DNA from: Triatoma infestans
Lineage: Eukaryota > Arthropoda > Insecta > Hemiptera > Reduviidae
Reading direction: 5' to 3'
NCBI GenBank assembly: GCA_011037195.1
Contig: JAAEAF010000220.1
Span: 124,001 to 188,000, forward strand
Length of the DNA: 64,000 nucleotides
Shown here: piece after piece, positions 44,850 to 55,510 of the stretch
How positions within the stretch are numbered: position 1 is the stretch's first letter
How the letters are laid out: every line of letters begins with the position of its first letter
Notes under the pieces: model-generated
The model's input: the letters and a program-made list of their open reading frames with translations, nothing else
What the model was told of the DNA's origin: nothing
Databases searched by the model: none
Made by a program: the position numbers and the translations under genes

Positions 44850-45140
44850 ATCTGAACACATAGCTCAAACTTGATTTTGTTTCGTTTTTACGTTCTCTTA
44901 ACTCCTTCCTAGTAAAAGGAACTACTGTGATCGAGCGATGGGTGGCGAAGCTCAAACTTTGTATGTCGATTAGATACTACCATCCATCGATATTTTTTTC
45001 ACACACACATACACAGACTTCGTAAAAACATTTTTTTCTTCCTTAGGGGACCTCAAAACATGTATTTCCGGGGAAAATGTAATTTTCAAAAATTTGATAC
45101 GATCGATCACAATAGTTCCTTTTACTAGGAAGGAGATAAG
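44850..45140 (+). repeat. AGTAAGAGAAAGT-family repeat end with inverted duplication
   Basis: The right-end block at 45,060-45,135 (GTATTTCCGGGGAAAATGTA, GATCGATCACAATAGTTCC) ends in CTAGGAAGGAGATAAGAGAA. The reverse complement of the last about 50 bp lies at 44,890-44,940 (TTCTCTTAACTCCTTCCTAG, AGGAACTACTGTGATCGAGC). The right end is therefore present in both orientations about 150 bp apart. Confidence 0.7.
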
Positions 45141-45309
45141 AGAACGTCAAAACGGAATAATATTAAGTTTTGAGCTTGCTGCACAACTTTTCTTTTTTTG
45201 GGTTATGTTGCTGAAAAACCTACACATATATCATATAACGCACACGTACACCCGAGAGAGAGAGGGGCCAAATTCTAAAACTCACAATTTCAGATTCAAG
45301 AAACCTTGA

Positions 45310-46054
45310 AACAGTATTGTGAAAACACAATTTGAACAAAAATGTACGCAATCGGTACTAAAGAACTACTTCTTACACAAGGATAAAAGAAATCAATAAA
45401 CGTACTAAGAAAGAAATAATAACAAATATTAATATACTAGATGAAATAAAACAAAATTACCAAACAAAACTATAATAGAACACAATAATAATAGAATTGA
45501 ATAAAACGAAAAGAAGGATATGAAAATGAAAAAGTCTTTCTAAACAAAGAAAAAGTTTCCATGTGATCAAAATAATACAAATTCAAAAAAGAAAATTAAC
45601 AAGACCAGCTAATTATAATTAAAAACCATTTTTTTGTTTTTTGCGTTTGTTTTTCTAATTGGAATAGACTTTTACTAAAAATAGATAAATTAAATCTTTT
45701 ACTATGCTCGCTATACTTTTATTATTTGAATATAATAAGTAGTCGTAATAAGACTTATTTTTTACATTTTTTTGTTTTTATTTCATTATGATGATGATGA
45801 TGTGAGAATTATTCTCACGAATATGCGAACAATTTAAAATGAAATTAATAATAAAAAGTTAATAAATCAGTTCCCAGGGGTGTGTGTGGGGGGGGCAGAT
45901 AGTAGAACATAAGTAATTTTTTTTCTTTTTCCCCGCTACCTGGTATTAAATAAAACTTTGGTATTATGATGAATAACTTACAAGTGATTTCTAAATTAGA
46001 GAAAACTTCTATTTGTACTGGGAAAGAACACCCACACACACAAGCAAATATTAA
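45310..46054. other. AT-rich stretch, no element recognised
   Basis: Includes a (GAT)n run (about 45,787-45,802) and a G-run (45,886-45,895). No coding signal was seen. Confidence 0.45.
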
Positions 46055-46059
46055 CAAAC

Positions 46060-46365
46060 AAAAACATCTGGTGTGAAACACTCACAACAACTTTCTCTTA
46101 CTCTAATTAATAGCATTTAATCAAGAAATTTTCTGTAAAATTGCACTTCCGATTGATGAATTTTGCCCGAAATCTTCGTGTCTGATGCGGTGGTAATATA
46201 CATGTACATATACACACACAAACACACTCACACACTTCCCCCTATATATACATTCGCTAAAAACCACTTTTGCGGACTTAGAAAACTTCGAATCATGAAT
46301 TTTCGCGGGCCCACTCAATTTCGGAAATTTGACATAATCGCAAGACTTAGAGATGGAGAAATAAG
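46060..46365 (+). repeat. AGTAAGAGAAAGT-family repeat, shortest near-complete copy
   Basis: The left end CATCTGGTGTGAAACACTCA with the box ACTTTCTCTTACT (46,090-46,102) is followed by a single module (GCACTTCCGATTGATGAATT). The CA microsatellite and a degenerate right end (AATTTCGGAAATTTGACATA) then follow. At about 310 bp it shows the family can retain its ends with one module. Confidence 0.8.
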
Positions 46366-46389
46366 ATAAGTAAAATAAATAAAGAAGAA

Positions 46390-47060
46390 TTATTGAAATT
46401 TTTAAACTTTAAGTGTATCCATTCACCACCGGATGCAACACATAAGTTTCGATTAAAATTCGTCATCAGGATATGCGTTACGTTACCGACTTTTTTCCCT
46501 CCATTCTTTCCAAGATTTTCTACTTCCAAAACAATGGCTTCAAAGATTTTCATTAAATTGCGCGTACTAGTTGCGAACATAAAGCCTAACAATTATATTT
46601 AATATATTTTCTGAGAAAATTAATTTCCGGATCTGTGGAAATTCTAGTCACAAATTGCTTTAACATAAGATATAGGTCTGTGAATGACTCACACGTAAGA
46701 TTTACTGTGAAAAAAAGTGTTTTCGGAATTTCCAGAGGCTTCAAAACATGTACTTCCTTCCCTTAAGGCATCAATTTCACTTTCTCTTACTACTATTAAC
46801 AGCAAGTATTGCGATCGTCTCAAATTTTCGAGATTTGAGTTCCTGCATCCGGGGGATGGGTGACGTTAGGCTTTCTTCTAAAGTGCCATTTCAATGTGAT
46901 ATGCGAATCTATCATAATGTGCTGTAATTTTGATTAATATTACAATTCATATTGATAGATTTTCCGCTATCAACAACATAATTTTAATAAGAATTTAATG
47001 TTAGGCCAAAATTCTGAGTTTAAAGAAAATCGGTTTACAACTTTGATATTAAATCGAATG
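46390..47060 (-). repeat. AGTAAGAGAAAGT-family fragments, reverse orientation
   Basis: 46,400-46,660 matches reversed module sequence weakly. At 46,786 a clear reversed right end begins (ACTTTCTCTTACTACTATTA, AAGTATTGCGATCGTCTCAA) and leads into degenerate internal sequence. Confidence 0.55.
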
Positions 47061-47714
47061 CTCATACAAGTAGATAATATTTTCAACCTATGCGAGATTT
47101 GTAACTCTTCATAATAATAACCGCATAAATAAATCATAATCCAAAACTATGTAAATTGCATAAGAGCTACTGTTTCACTTCAGATTGTGAAATACCAAGA
47201 GAAATTATTAACCAAAAAATGTCGTTTACTACAAATTACTATTTACTTTAAAGATAAACAAAAAATGGTAATCTGGATATTTACAAATATAACTACAATT
47301 AAATGGTTAAAAAAAAATTTATGTAACCAGTTACGATAAAAGTTGACTAAATTGAAGATAAAATAGTGATTACGTTACATCTATATACCTGTATTACTCA
47401 ATGATAAGGATTAAACTTTTAAAATGGCGAATGTTTACTTTTGTTGATTAACAAAATAAAAATGTCCTGTCTACGCTTTAATATGAGACAGAAGAATTAT
47501 CATTAACAGTAAAAAGACAAAGTAATTATCTACTGACACGTTTTCTTTAAATTTGGAATTTTTATAACACATAAGTTGCCCTTAATATAATATTATTAGA
47601 TGGAGAAGGGCACAGTACATTACACGTTAGTTTTAGAGGAAAGTAGCTGAATAAATAGCTATAGAGTAAAACGCAAGACAGCGCTACTATCAGGCAAGGT
47701 TGTGCAATTTAATG
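47061..47714. other. AT-rich stretch, no element recognised
   Basis: No coding frame with a recognisable domain and no repeat ends. Short family-like phrases (TTTTCTTTAAATTTGGAATT at about 47,541) suggest old degraded copies. Confidence 0.4.
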
Positions 47715-47945
47715 ATAAACGTAACAGTCTTAGCTCCGGTTGTCTAAATCAATTTTGACGGAAAGAAAAGTGATTATATTCGTACAGTTGGCATTCCAAG
47801 TTTTACAGAAAATTGATGGAGCTATCTTAAAAAAAAAATTCATTTTCAAAGACCTCAAAAACATGTACTTCCGGAATGAAAAACAAAACTTCGCAAAATC
47901 TGACACAATCGTAATACTTCCTCTTACAGTAAGACTGGAGAAACA
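47715..47945 (+). repeat. AGTAAGAGAAAGT-family right-half fragment
   Basis: Module and right end (CTCAAAAACATGTACTTCCG, CTGACACAATCGTAATACTT, CCTCTTACAGTAAGA). It stands head-to-tail with the complete copy that begins 27 bp later. Confidence 0.75.
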
Positions 47946-47971
47946 AAACAATTATTTAAATAATAAAAAAA

Positions 47972-48958
47972 TCTGGTGTGAAACACTCACACAACTTTCT
48001 CTTACTCCAGTACTCAAAATTATAATTGACAAATTTTATAGTTAGTGTACCAAATTTAATGAAATTCGTCGAAAAGTGAAAACACTGTCCAGTAAAACTG
48101 TCCGGTTTACTAATTTCCTTGAAACTCGGAATTGGGGTCATATATTAATTTCTAGTTATTTCAATTTGGATGACAGAATTGTATAATCAACTGTGATAGC
48201 ATTTAAAGAAAAACATAACCCCCCTCCCCCAAAATCCCCTTAAATGAATTTATCAGGGGAAAAGTTTCAAATAAAAGTTGTAGCTCTTTATATGTATAGT
48301 TAACAACGCTGGTTTAAAGAAAATCGTTGGAGCCATTTTCGAGAAAATACCAGAAAACTGAAAATTATATTTCAGTAAAAAACGCACTTCCGGTTATCTA
48401 TTTTTTTTCAAACTCGGAATTTCAACAACATATTTAATTCTAATTAACATTATTTAGATGACAGAATTGTCTAATATACTGAACCAGCAGTTAAGATGAA
48501 AACCTAACCCCACCCCTCCCCCAGAAGTGCCCTTAAATGAATTTTCCTGGAGAAATGTTTCAAATAAAAGTTGTAGCTCTTGGTATGTGTAGTTGATATA
48601 GCAAGTTTAAAGAAAATCTTCGGAGCCATTTTTGAGAAAATTGCAAAAACGTAAAAAAAAAAACTAGTAAAGTGGTACTTCCGGTTGAGGAATATTGACA
48701 CATAACGCGCCGTCAGATCCCATGGTGATACCTTAAAGTAATATCAAGTTTGAACTTTCTACGATTTTTCGTTTTTGAGCTATGCTGTTCACATACATAC
48801 ACACACACAGACTCACACACAGACACACACACAGACCATTCGCTAAAAACCACTTTTTTGGACTCAGGGGACCTCAAAACGGATATTTCCGGTGAAAACT
48901 CGATATCGAAAATTTGACACGATTACAATACTTCCTCTTACTAGGAGTAAGAGAAAGT
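47972..48958 (+). repeat. AGTAAGAGAAAGT-family repeat, best complete copy (HINE-like)
   Basis: Reference copy for the family. The left end TCTGGTGTGAAACACTCACA contains a small hairpin (TGTGA/TCACA) and follows an A run. The box ACTTTCTCTTACT lies at 47,994-48,006 and its exact reverse complement AGTAAGAGAAAGT at 48,946-48,958. The right box also forms a 13-bp hairpin with ACTTCCTCTTACT (48,930-48,942; loop AGG). Internal modules recur at TTT anchors 48,055, 48,313 and 48,606 (spacing 258 and 293 bp), each with TTTAAAGAAAATCGTTGGAG-like and ACTTCCGGTT-like cores. A (CA)n microsatellite (48,798-48,832) and ATTCGCTAAAAACCAC precede the right end. No protein is encoded. Known comparison: Helentron-associated HINE/DINE-1 elements combine subterminal inverted repeats, internal tandem modules, a microsatellite and a 3' hairpin. 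Confidence 0.85.
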
Positions 48959-49811
48959 AAAAAGTCTTATTCAATCATCAGATTGGATTAATAAAGTGAT
49001 AAATAATTCAAGTACGTTCACATATTCTCATATTTAAAAATTAAAGTTCGGAATAAGAGTTTAGATAAATATAAGAAAATAAAACTTACATGCGTTGTAA
49101 CATTTGATAATAATCCTAAACGAAATCTAGTATATTTCTTCATAAAAACTCTCCACACAACGTATGCCATAATGATGCCAAAAGTGAAGATCACGATTCT
49201 TTTCTTTCTTGATGAAAATAACAAAAAAATACTCGGCTTTTAAAAGAGTTTAACTGATAAAAAAACTTCCAAGATTTTAAAGTACCAAAAAAAAAAATAC
49301 ACTCGTAAAAAGTAAATGAAAGATTAAAAATAAAAGTAAAACACAAAGGAAACACTGATTCCAAAAACAAACATATGATTTTTTTTCTTAAAAATCAGCT
49401 GATTAGAAAAAAACAAATAAATTGGCACTCAAAATATTACGTTAAAAAAAAACAGCTGTGCTTGATAATTAAAACTTTGTAAACAATGACGTAGCAAAAA
49501 AATAAAACACTAAATGCACAAAACTTGTTTCTTTCTGTCTTTCCTTAGCGGTTTTATACTTTTTGTTTATTATCAATTTAAATAAAATAAAAACACTATC
49601 GTAACTGTTAGTAGAAATTGTGGGAGGTTACTGATTAACTTCTGTGATAGTTTTTTAGCCGGGGTCCGTTTCAAACTACGTAACAAGTGGTGGGGAGAGA
49701 TTGTTGGTTTGTTGTGTATCTGTGCGTTCGGCTGGTTCGCCCTTCAGTATCCTAATGTAGATGAAGTGTAGTGGGAATTAATAGTGGGGGGGGAGGGATA
49801 AAAAAATATAA
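48959..49811. other. AT-rich stretch, no element recognised
   Basis: A GC-richer patch at about 49,655-49,760 (GCCGGGGTCCGTTTC, GCGTTCGGCTGGTTCGCCC) has no recognisable coding content. The CAGCTG-centred palindromes recur (49,396, 49,450). Confidence 0.35.
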
Positions 49812-49821
49812 AAATAAAAAA

Positions 49822-50585
49822 TCTGGTGTGAAACGCTCACACGACTTTCTCTTACTGCAGTTTACAGAGTTGCAATTGACCAGTTTTCTTCAAAGTTATA
49901 ATTTTCACTAAATGTTTGTCTTTAATTTTATGTCAGTTGGAGAGTCTAAACTTAATTTTTTTTGAGGAAAGCATAAGATTCCCTCCCCCCAAACTTTTTT
50001 AAATTTCTCAGAAAAAATGTGAAACAAAAGTGATTTCGCGAAAAATTGAAAAAGCTGTTCAGTAAAAGCGCATTTTTGGTGAAACGATTTTCTTCAACCT
50101 CGAAATTTCAGCATCTCTTTTCATTGTAATTACAAATATTAATTGTGTAATAAACTAAAATAGCACTTTAGGGGAAACCACCCCAACCCCATTGAAAGAA
50201 ATGAATTTTTTCGGAGAAACGTCTCAAAAATAAAAGTTCTACTCTTTATATGAGGAGTTAATATTCCAAGTTTAAAGAAAATCATTAGAGTCGTTTTCAA
50301 GAAAATCCCAAAAACAAAAAAGAACGATAAATCCATTTTGTAAAGTGTTACTTTCGGTTGAGTGATTTTGTTCAAAACCTTATTGTCAGGTCCCATGGTA
50401 ACACTTCAACTAAATATCAACTTTGCAATTTTCCAATATTCAGTTATGCTGACTACATACCAATACGCAGACCGTTTTTTAAAAAGCGGTTTCAGGCGGC
50501 CTCAACATTTGTATTTCCGGTAAAACTCGATATCAAAAATTTGCCACGATCTCAGTACTTCCTATTACCCGCAGTAAGAGAATGT
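49822..50585 (+). repeat. AGTAAGAGAAAGT-family repeat, complete copy
   Basis: The left end TCTGGTGTGAAACGCTCACA has its box at 49,844-49,856; the right box AGTAAGAGAATGT is at 50,573-50,585. Two modules (about 50,060 and 50,345). Length 764 bp. Confidence 0.85.
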
Positions 50586-50689
50586 AAAAAGGTGTTTAGT
50601 GAATTGTTTGTATATGTGGTATATATTATATTGAATAAAATATCTCAAAAACAAAAAAGTTACAGGAAATTACCACCATCATAACCGAC

Positions 50690-51140
50690 ACTCAAGTTTC
50701 AGTCAAAATTCAACAGCCGGAAGTATAACTTCATTGATTTTTTTTTTTCAGTTTTTCTTTATTTTCTCCAAACTAATTCCAACGATTTTCTTTAAACTTC
50801 GCGTATAATCAACAAGTAAAAATACCTATCACTTTTATTTAATATTTTATTAATAATCCTGCAAGAATGCAAAGTACGGCTTATCTTTAAAGTGCCAAAT
50901 GAGTGCAATGAATCGTTAACTATCTCATGCCTAGAATTCCAAATTTGAAGAAAATCGGTTAATAGGATGTGCAACTTTCCTAAATAGATTTCAGAGTTTT
51001 TCAGAATTTTCTTCCCAGGATTTTTAATCTGTGGTGCACATCCTTAAATCTATCACTTTTATTTGCAACATTGTGATAAGGCAAAATTGTTTTTAGGAAC
51101 GTTCTGCGGTGTCGAAGAGTTAAATTTCAACTTTAAATTG
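50690..51140 (-). repeat. AGTAAGAGAAAGT-family repeat, reverse orientation, partial
   Basis: Reversed modules CAACAGCCGGAAGTATAACT (50,711) and GAAAATCGGTTAATAGGATG (50,953). Both ends are missing. Confidence 0.75.
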
Positions 51141-51284
51141 CCGATAGAAGTTTTACAGGGATTGATAGAATGCGCCACGCTGTACAATGTGACAAAGGCC
51201 ACCAGTCAAATTTGGAGTAAAATTTAAATTACACAATGATGAGTATATTCAATTTAAAGCACGAATAATTGTCAACTCAGCGTT

Positions 51285-51500
51285 CCAGGTGACATATATT
51301 TAAGTCTCAGGAAATGAGTAGATAGGTAGGATGTACCCTTCAAATCAGGTAAATGCCTCTGTCCTTTCGTTGGTCCCGAGCCTGTTTTTAATTAGTTTCT
51401 GGACACATGCCTGTCTAACTTCCAGACGAGGAATAAGCGTTACCATTTGGATGATTGTCAGCAGTCCAAAATACTGTCTGGTGAGCAAGGGGACAAAAAC
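51285..51500 (+). pseudogene. I-clade retrotransposon fragment (short)
   Basis: TTTAAGTCTCAGGAAATGAG and CCTTTCGTTGGTCCCGAGCC followed by CATGCCTGTCTAACTTCCAG parallel the segment at about 52,075-52,200 of the larger fragment (GGAAATGAGGAGTTGG, CCTTTCATCGGTTCTGAGCC, CACGTCTGACAAACTTCCCG). It is an older, more diverged piece of the same family. Confidence 0.5.
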
Positions 51501-51639
51501 CCCTCAGACAACGTTTTACTCGATCAAATCTCAGCAAACGTTTAAGTCTAACGTCATAGTTTTGCAGAGAAATCTAAAATCGAATTATCTTGGAAGAACA
51601 TTTCAAATAAATGTAGTAGGTAGTAGTAGTAAGTTTATG

Positions 51640-51705
51640 TGTACTATGTGGTTTTTTTTAAGTTTAAAGAAAAACTCTGGAGCCGTATCTCGATATACGA
51701 GAAAA
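51640..51705 (+). repeat. AGTAAGAGAAAGT-family module fragment
   Basis: TTTAAAGAAAAACTCTGGAG and CGTATCTCGATATACGAGAA match the module core. It ends where the I-clade fragment begins, suggesting the retrotransposon inserted in a family copy. Confidence 0.6.
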
Positions 51706-52697
51706 CAGGTTTTCCTTCTGATAGTTGAACATGGTGTGGTACTTGATAATTATCTCCGGTGTTATACGGACGTTAGTATGGATAGTAGGTTTGGAGCTGC
51801 GGTTTATTTGAGAAAGGAGGATCATTGGCAGTATCTCTTCGTGAATGGACCATTGTTTGCCAGGCTGAGGTTTATGCTATTCTTTGTTGTATTTTAAATG
51901 AGAGGATACGCAACACTAACTTAAAAGGTGTTTGTATCTGCTCGGATAGTCAAGCTGCGTTGAAGGCTGAGTGCATGTATCTTTACTTCCCAGTGGGGAT
52001 TAGTGTTCTAAAAAACTTGAAAGCATTCTTCCATGAAGGATTTACTTACTTCTAGTCTGGCCAGGTGGTATGAGAATCTTGGGAAATGAGGAGTTGGATA
52101 GGTTCGCCAAATTAGGCGTCTCTCTCTCTCTCTCCCTTTCATCGGTTCTGAGCCTCTGTTGGTGTGTCCTCAGGCACACGTCTGACAAACTTCCCGTCAT
52201 GAATAGCTTTACAGCATTCATCCCTATGAGCACAGTGGGTTGTCGGCAGTCTAAGATGGTCGGTCATTGGGGTCTGGACAGGGCTATTAGCGAAATGTTG
52301 CTATGCTTGTCCTCTCTCTCAGGCATCTGACTGGATCCCTTTCTGGACATTGTGGTTTAAGGAGACACCTCTACGTAATGGGGTTAATACTCCACTTTTG
52401 TAGTATCAGTGAAACAGAGAAAGAAACACCCACCCATTTTATGACAGATTGCTTGGATCGTGAGAAATTAGGTTCAGTATTTAGGACGGAACAGGAAGAG
52501 CTTAGGCCATTTCCGTTTGAGGTCAGTGTCCGATTTGTTCGGACTCCGGTGAATCATAGATGGGTTAGACTCGGGTCTGGATTTTTAGACACGTTTGTTT
52601 TTGTTTATCTTGGGGGTTGGTATATGGGCACAGTGGGGCTTTGGATAGCATAGGATTTGGTCCCTCCTACAGAGGAATAGTAATAATAATAATAGCA
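51706..52697 (+). pseudogene. I-clade non-LTR retrotransposon, RNase H and zinc-finger end
   Basis: Frames spliced by frameshifts give a recognisable RNase H: CYTDVSMDSRFGAAVYL (about 51,760-51,810; motif YTDGS with G changed to V), WTIVCQAEVYAILCCIL (51,848-51,897; AE motif), GVCICSDSQAALKA (about 51,931-51,972; SDSQ with the third catalytic Asp) and GNEELDRFAKLG (52,082-52,117; GNExAD). Downstream, HLTGSLSGHCGLRRHLYVMG leads to a degenerate finger CSISETEKETPTHFMTDC (about 52,402-52,455). The tail has (TAA)n at 52,678-52,697. It lacks endonuclease and RT. RNase H downstream of RT is characteristic of I-group elements. Confidence 0.75.
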
Positions 52698-52959
52698 ATA
52701 CAAGATGACCTCCGGAATAAAGAAGGTATTAGAATATACTCAGAATGATTTACATACACTTGAGACATTTATTATGTATACATTTTTAGCGCTAATAGCC
52801 ATCGCAGCTGATGTGCTAATAAAATAAACAAACGAGATAATCCCGCGAAATTCAGAAATATTTTTGGTAAATTCACTCTTCTATTTAACCTTTTGTTTTT
52901 TCATACTTTCAAATCTGAGCATATATTTTTAATGGACATTATTATTTTATCGATTGCAA

Positions 52960-53395
52960 TACACAATCGTTGAAATCCTTCTGGAGAAAAATGCAAAAAA
53001 CTAATCAGTAAAGTCTTAGTTCCGGTTGATGGATTTTCACCAAAAATTTCTCACCAGATCCCAAGATGTTACCTAAGCGGAATATATAGTTTGAGAGTTT
53101 CTATGCAATTTTTTTTCTGAAAGAATTTGTTCAAAACCATAAGGTCTCTATGGGTTGATACCTCCTCAGTGATTTGGTATATAGGCAATGTTTCCCCCAT
53201 ATAATGCAATAGACTTCTTCAGTATAGTACTAAATTGGTACAAATAAATCGCTATTATGAAATGGCGTAAGAGAGGTAATTAAAATTGAGAAATAAGAAA
53301 ACAACGTAAATATGTATTTCAATTTCGGGTAAAAACTCAGCTTTGAAAAATTTGACACGATTCGCAGTATCTTCTCTTAGCAGAAGAGTAAGATA
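52960..53395 (+). repeat. AGTAAGAGAAAGT-family repeat, partial with internal change
   Basis: A module at 52,965-53,125 (TCTTAGTTCCGGTTGATGGA) and a right end at 53,310-53,395 (AATTTGACACGATTCGCAGT, AGAAGAGTAAGATAA). About 180 bp between them do not match the family and replace the microsatellite region. Confidence 0.65.
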
Positions 53396-53514
53396 AATAT
53401 TATTGCTGAATAGGTGATCAACATATGGTTGACCATAGATTGGTTTTTGGAACATAGGAGCTACATATGAAAATGATATTATAGATCACGTCGACGATTC
53501 TATCAATCGTTCAA

Positions 53515-54507
53515 CACAAAACTTCTACTTCACACGACTTTCTCATGGTGCTGTTATTACCGTTTTCGAGTTTATATTATATATATATATATATATATAA
53601 ATGATAAATTTTCTTTAAACTTCACAATTTACTCAGTTGTCACATAAATGTGGTGTTGGTAGGAGGAACAAGTAAGTAAAAGTAAAGTAATGCCTATTTT
53701 TTCTGGCGGGCTTAACGTCCAACTACCAAATTAGGTGTCGTGGACGGGAACAAGTAAGTAATCTGGCAGGTATTAGAAGTGTTTTTACATTTTAGTCCAG
53801 CAGAGAACGGCAATAACATTGGCGACCATCACCATAAAAAGTTTGAAATTTAAGGCTACAAATCCCGTAGAACTTCGATGTTTCGAATTAAAGTGATAGG
53901 CTATTTATTATCTGAGCAATTAGCATTCCAAGTTTAAAGGGAATTGTTACAGCCGTTTTCGAGAAAAGTTCAAAACACTCAAAAACTGTTCTGTAAAGTA
54001 GCATTTCCGGTTAACCGATTTTCTTCAAATTTGGAATTTTAGAAACACTTGTAATTTGTACGTGTGGTAGACTCATTTTTTGTACTGATATGGCTTAAAC
54101 TGCATAAAGCACTGATAAAGCTTAAATTCTCCAGAAATCCCTCCCGCAATCAATTTTCCCGGAAAAATGTTTCGAACAAAAGTGATCTACATTTGATTTG
54201 TGTGTGTAGATGGTATACGAAGTTTAAAGAAAATCGTTAGTGCTGTTTCTGAGAAATCACGAAAAACTGAACAAAAAAAAAATTCAGTAAATTCGCACTT
54301 CCGGTTGATGGATTTTGACCACAAACTTCGTGTCAGACGTGGTGAAAGTTGAGCTACCGGCGATTTTTCGCTTTTGAAATATTTTGTTCACACACATACT
54401 ATTCGCTAAAAACATTTTTTTTTCCTACTCAGTGAATCTCAAAACAAGTATTTCCGGTAAAAATTCAACACTCGCAAAACATACTTCCTCTCACTAAGAG
54501 AAAATAA
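53515..54507 (+). repeat. AGTAAGAGAAAGT-family repeat, near-complete copy
   Basis: The left end CTTCACACGACTTTCTCATG (53,529) leads to module anchors at 53,933 and 54,223 (290 bp apart) and TTCGCACTTCCGGTTGATGG (54,293). The right end is AACACTCGCAAAACATACTT followed by CCTCTCACTAAGAGAAAA. About 990 bp, comparable with the copy at 47,972. A (TA)n run (53,575-53,600) lies near the left end. Confidence 0.8.
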
Positions 54508-54519
54508 TAATCACTAAAG

Positions 54520-55510
54520 GTGCATTTCCAGTTGATAGATTTTGATCGAAAATGTTGCCTCCTTTTTCCAAACGGGGTACAACTTCAGTTACACGGATTT
54601 TGCAATTACGATCTATATGCTAGATTTGTTTGGATCTACATGTTCACCGCTAATAGATTGTATTTTGTGGCCCTCTGAAAAAAAATTTTTTTAGAAAATT
54701 AATGGTTTGTGTGTGTGTATGTGTGTGTGTGTGTATCTTTGAGGGTGCATTCTTCCCTGGTAAAAATAAACTTCTTGCACCAGAATTGCACACATTCATG
54801 CTCACCAGCCACTAAAAACATTTTTTTGCGTATTTAAAGAATCTCCAAACTTTGCTTCAAATTGCCAAAATATCTTTTCAATTTAATGCAACTCTAGAAG
54901 GGAGAAAGGGAACTAAATGTTTAGTATAACTGACCGAATTGGAACCATCGCAACTTTAAGGAAATTTGTCCACCAACACAAATGGGAGCCGCATGGAGAG
55001 AAAGTCGTGTGAATGTTTCCATAAAACTGGAGGTGAATAACGGACGAATAAATAATATCGTTAGTAAGTTTGTTGTCCATACGGTCGTAAGTTGTACTAA
55101 TTTTATTTACAATGTAAGAAAAAAGACAAAACAGCGGAACAGAATTTCAAAGAAGAAGAAATATTCGTTTCAAGGTCCCATGAATAAAAAAAAGATTTTT
55201 AGCAATTGGTCTGAGTGCAGGTCTGTCCATACGTCCGGCACAGCATATCTCAAAAACGAAAAATTACAGAATGTTCATACCTAATATTTCGTTAAAGTGC
55301 TACTAGAAGACCTGATAATAAGCTTTTCGTAAAAATCATTCAACCGAGAGTGAGGTTTTACTGAACTGTTATTTCAGTTTTCGCAATTTTCTCCATAGAA
55401 ACACCGACGAAATTCATTAAATTTGGTATACTAACTATAAAATTTGTCAATTGCAATTTTGTAAACTACAGTAAGAAAAAGTTGTGTGAGTGTACTCACT
55501 AGATTTTTTT
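54520..55510. repeat. AGTAAGAGAAAGT-family fragments, both orientations
   Basis: 54,520-54,560 is a forward module piece. A (TG)n run occupies 54,709-54,735. A reversed left end lies at 54,998 (AGAGAAAGTCGTGTGAATGT). A reversed copy spans about 55,190-55,510 and ends AGTAAGAAAAAGTTGTGTGA, GTGTACTCACTAGATTTT. Several partial copies are packed together. Confidence 0.65.

Noticed and set aside
23411..49455. Scattered CAGCTG-centred palindromes (AATCAGCTGATT-like, e.g. 23,411; 25,284; 28,384; 28,417; 49,396) as a regulatory array
   Set aside because: Short, dispersed without constant spacing, and expected to recur when old repeats decay; no evidence of function.
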